From contig LR590463.1 in the NCBI GenBank assembly GCA_901472405.1, forward strand, positions 2,790,001 to 2,854,000: DNA of 64,000 nt, read 5' to 3'. Below the pieces are notes generated by a model that saw nothing but the letters and a program-made list of their open reading frames with translations, ran no database searches and was not told the DNA's origin. Position numbers and translations under genes: made by a program. The stretch is from Serratia rubidaea (GTDB taxonomy: Bacteria; Pseudomonadota; Gammaproteobacteria; Enterobacterales; Enterobacteriaceae). Position 1 is the first letter of the stretch. Each line of letters opens with the position of its first letter. Below are positions 61,679 through 64,000 of the stretch, in pieces.

Positions 61679-62206
61679 ATGCAGATATGCAGAATGGATT
61701 ATAACGATGTGTCCGTCGACCGCCGTGTTCTGAAGTTCCATGTTTATGGCGTTGGTGTTTTCCCGGTATTCAGCGGCAAACCTTCAATGATTAATCGGCC
61801 CGAATGTTCCTTTAAGGATGCGGCGGCATTGCCTCCCGGTCAGTATTGGATTGTCGATCGCCCACAGGGAAGCATGCGCAACCGGCTACAGACTTTCGCG
61901 AAGGATTTCTGGAACGGGACCAATCACGATGAATGGTTCGGCCTCTACAGCTTCCATACCCTCACCGATAATCTGTGGATTAATGGCAGAGACAGAGGAA
62001 GCTTTCGGATTCACCCACTAAGGCCAGACGGTAGCGGAGAGTCACACGGTTGCATAACCTTCTACAATATCCCAGACTTCAACCGATTCCGCCAAGCAAT
62101 CATTCAGCGTAAGAAGTTCAAGGTCCCCGGCTCCCGTCTGGAACTCCTTGCTTATGGACGCGTGGATGTAACGGGATCGACCAACTTTGAGGCTTGCAAT
62201 GTTTAA
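61679..62206 (+). CDS. DUF2778 L,D-transpeptidase-fold effector (Tlde1-like)
   Basis: A 175-residue protein with no signal peptide. The core RIHPLRPDGSGESHGCITFY has a His (112) and the SHGC catalytic Cys (125) typical of L,D-transpeptidase folds. Layout and GSMRNRLQTFAKDFW resemble DUF2778 proteins, the family of the Salmonella type VI effector Tlde1, which damages peptidoglycan by exchanging D-amino acids or cutting peptides. No vgrG, hcp or PAAR gene lies in the window, so it would be an orphan cargo. Composition is less GC-rich than purT. The next gene overlaps it by 8 bases and is the presumed immunity gene. Confidence 0.75.
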   Translation: MQICRMDYNDVSVDRRVLKFHVYGVGVFPVFSGKPSMINRPECSFKDAAALPPGQYWIVDRPQGSMRNRLQTFAKDFWNGTNHDEWFGLYSFHTLTDNLWINGRDRGSFRIHPLRPDGSGESHGCITFYNIPDFNRFRQAIIQRKKFKVPGSRLELLAYGRVDVTGSTNFEACNV

Positions 62207-62453
62207 AACTGTAGCTCTGTTCGTCGTCTGCTTTGTAGTGTCGTTCCTTGTTCTCAACAAGGTCCCACTACTCAAGGAACTGGTTGACTCAACCGTCATC
62301 ATGTTGGGCAACTGGATGAATGAGGCCGGTATCGCCAAGACTGACGGAGAGCGGGACCCCGCGTTCCTACCTGTAGTTCTCGGCTATTTGCTCATCACCG
62401 CCGCCCTCCTGATGTCTGTCATCAAGTGGAGCATCCGTAAATTCAAACGCTAA
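62199..62453 (+). CDS. Small membrane protein, putative immunity partner
   Basis: An 84-residue protein starting at ATG 62199 inside the end of the effector gene. Two hydrophobic helices (about 4-22 and 58-78) enclose a loop of some 35 residues, and the C-terminus is basic (KWSIRKFKR). By the positive-inside rule, both ends are cytosolic and the loop is periplasmic, where a peptidoglycan enzyme would act. No family recognised; immunity is inferred from the overlap and topology only. Confidence 0.65.
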   Translation: MFKTVALFVVCFVVSFLVLNKVPLLKELVDSTVIMLGNWMNEAGIAKTDGERDPAFLPVVLGYLLITAALLMSVIKWSIRKFKR

Positions 62454-62668
62454 TCGCAGCGCCAAGGGGGCGTATAGGTTCCGAGCGCGCGTCCCACTTC
62501 AGCAACACACGCCAGCCTTCTCACCACACCTTAATTCAACACACGCAACCTGTGAGATAACCGACGCGGGTCGCGGGCGGCAGGCGCGCCGGCTGTCAAC
62601 GCAATCGTTTTCGTATATACTGCGCGCTGGTTTGCATTTGGCTTCACTTTCACATCAGGTACGAAATT

Positions 62669-63847
62669 ATGCTAACGATTGGAACCGCCCTGCGCCCCGG
62701 CGCCACCCGCGTCATGCTGCTCGGATCCGGCGAACTGGGCAAAGAAGTGGCGATCGAATGCCAGCGTCTGGGGCTGGAGACGATTGCCGTCGACCGTTAC
62801 GCCGACGCGCCGGCAATGCATGTGGCGCACCGCAGCCACGTCATCAATATGCTGGACGGCGAAGCGCTAAAGGCCGTTATCGAACAGGAACGTCCCGACT
62901 ATATCGTGCCGGAGGTTGAAGCTATCGCCACCGACATGCTGGTGCAGCTGGAGCAGCAGGGTCACCACGTCGTTCCGTGCGCCGAGGCCACTCGCCTGAC
63001 CATGAACCGTGAAGGCATTCGCCGTCTGGCGGCAGAGACGCTTGGGCTGCCCACCTCCACTTACCGCTTTGCCGACGATGAAGAGAGCTGCCGACAGGCG
63101 ATAGCGCATATCGGCTACCCCTGCATTATCAAACCGGTGATGAGTTCATCCGGCAAAGGTCAGAGCCTGCTGCGCGACCCTTCCCAACTGAGCGCCGCCT
63201 GGGATTACGCCCAGCGTGGCGGCCGCGCCGGCGGTGGCCGGGTTATTGTTGAAGGGCTGGTCAAATTCGATTTTGAAATTACCCTGCTGACCATCAGCGC
63301 CGTTGACGGCGTGCATTTCTGCGCGCCCATCGGCCACCGTCAGGAAGACGGCGACTATCGCGAATCCTGGCAGCCGCAGCAGATGTCCGCCCTGGCGCTG
63401 GAGCGGGCGCAGCAGATTGCCGCCCAGGTCGTTAAAGCGCTCGGCGGTTACGGCCTGTTCGGCGTAGAACTGTTCATCTGCGGCGATGAGGTGATTTTCA
63501 GCGAGGTATCGCCGCGCCCGCATGACACTGGCATGGTCACGCTGATTTCGCAGGACGTCTCGGAATTTGCGCTGCACGTACGTGCCTTTCTCGGCCTGCC
63601 GATCGGCGCCATTCGCCAGTTCGGCCCGGCGGCCTCCGCCGTGATCCTCCCCACGCTCGACAGCGACGATCTGCACTTTAGCGGCCTGGCGCAGGCGCTG
63701 GAGGGCACTAATCAGATACGCCTGTTCGGCAAACCGACGATTGCCGGCCGGCGTCGTTTAGGCGTCGCGCTGGCCTGCGGTGACACCACCGATCAGGCGG
63801 TTGAACGGGCCAAACGGGCAGCGGCGGCGGTGGTGGTTCGGGGTTAA
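62669..63847 (+). CDS. purT: Formate-dependent phosphoribosylglycinamide formyltransferase
   Basis: ATP-grasp enzyme of purine synthesis that uses formate and ATP to make formyl-GAR. The 392 residues have [20 protein letters not shown], the Mg/ATP parts ([47 protein letters not shown]) and [13 protein letters not shown]. The backbone resumes here. Confidence 0.97.
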   Translation: MLTIGTALRPGATRVMLLGSGELGKEVAIECQRLGLETIAVDRYADAPAMHVAHRSHVINMLDGEALKAVIEQERPDYIVPEVEAIATDMLVQLEQQGHHVVPCAEATRLTMNREGIRRLAAETLGLPTSTYRFADDEESCRQAIAHIGYPCIIKPVMSSSGKGQSLLRDPSQLSAAWDYAQRGGRAGGGRVIVEGLVKFDFEITLLTISAVDGVHFCAPIGHRQEDGDYRESWQPQQMSALALERAQQIAAQVVKALGGYGLFGVELFICGDEVIFSEVSPRPHDTGMVTLISQDVSEFALHVRAFLGLPIGAIRQFGPAASAVILPTLDSDDLHFSGLAQALEGTNQIRLFGKPTIAGRRRLGVALACGDTTDQAVERAKRAAAAVVVRG

Positions 63848-63891
63848 CCCAAAGAAACGGGCGCGGCAGGACGCGGCGCCCGGATATGACC

Positions 63892-64000
63892 TCAGTAATC
63901 GTCTTCTTCGTCTTCGCGCTGCGGCTCGGCATCCCGGAGGCATCCTGCGCTTCCGGCGCGCCGTCCTCCTCCTCGTCAAACAGCACGGCAACCCGCTCGC
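63892..64000 (-). CDS. C-terminus of an acidic protein, partial, frame broken once
   Basis: Minus strand: ERVAVLFDEEEDGAPEAQDA from the edge, then, after one added G in the CCC run at 63933-63935, DAEPQREDEEDDY and a stop at 63892. The very acidic tail is consistent in both parts. The protein cannot be identified from 36 residues. Convergent with purT. Confidence 0.5.

Overview
The window is chromosomal DNA of a GC-rich enterobacterium, most likely Serratia or a close relative. The backbone blocks (prfA-hemA, lolB-ispE-prs, ychH-pth-ychF, copC-copD-yebY-sdsR, ftnA, holE, exoX, ptrB, yebE-yebF-yqfB-yebG, dbpA, cspC, purT) are those of Enterobacterales. The accessory content (a complete pyrrolnitrin operon, an RhlA-like surfactant enzyme, an aga/kba PTS cluster) fits Serratia. 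An RhlA homologue is known to me from S. rubidaea, but the species cannot be fixed from this window.

Layout: 1-10.7 kb, housekeeping genes (tetrapyrrole, lipoprotein and isoprenoid biosynthesis, PRPP, peptidyl-tRNA recycling) with a porin between hemA and lolB and a SulP anion transporter. 10.9-12.2 kb, a small AT-rich insert with a membrane protein and an HNH nuclease. 12.5-18.7 kb, an exported molybdenum hydroxylase with a three-heme cytochrome c, then a CGNR regulator divergent from an alpha/beta hydrolase with three copies of a GTAAC-GTTAC repeat between them. 18.7-27.8 kb, an aga/kba amino-galactose PTS operon with a secreted clan-D glycosidase and AgaR. 28-32.3 kb, a cupin, a class I aldolase and DcuSR. 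32.7-41 kb, accessory genes: two paralogous amphipathic low-complexity proteins, each beside a lipid-type enzyme (RhlA-like, desaturase-like), XRE/AzlCD, AmpC, and an orphan type I-F CRISPR mini-array. 41.5-49.7 kb, an acyltransferase and prnABCD, ending in scars of an STM2901-family gene and a phage integrase directly beside sdsR. 49.8-64 kb, backbone again, interrupted between cspC and purT by an orphan DUF2778 (Tlde1-like) effector gene and its overlapping membrane partner.

Main points. (1) prnABCD lies against a decayed integrase at the 3' end of sdsR, a locus reported as an insertion hot spot in Salmonella, so the operon probably arrived there horizontally. (2) Two identical-spacing palindromes just upstream of prnA suggest a specific repressor. 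(3) The two low-complexity proteins share a core motif and a C-terminal tail and may form an undescribed lipid-associated or exported family. (4) The orphan Tlde1-like pair is a plausible antibacterial effector and immunity couple.

About ten single-base frameshifts break otherwise good genes, including two in prs. Most sit in homopolymers or G/C runs, so they are best read as sequence errors. I give the restored full extents for these genes.
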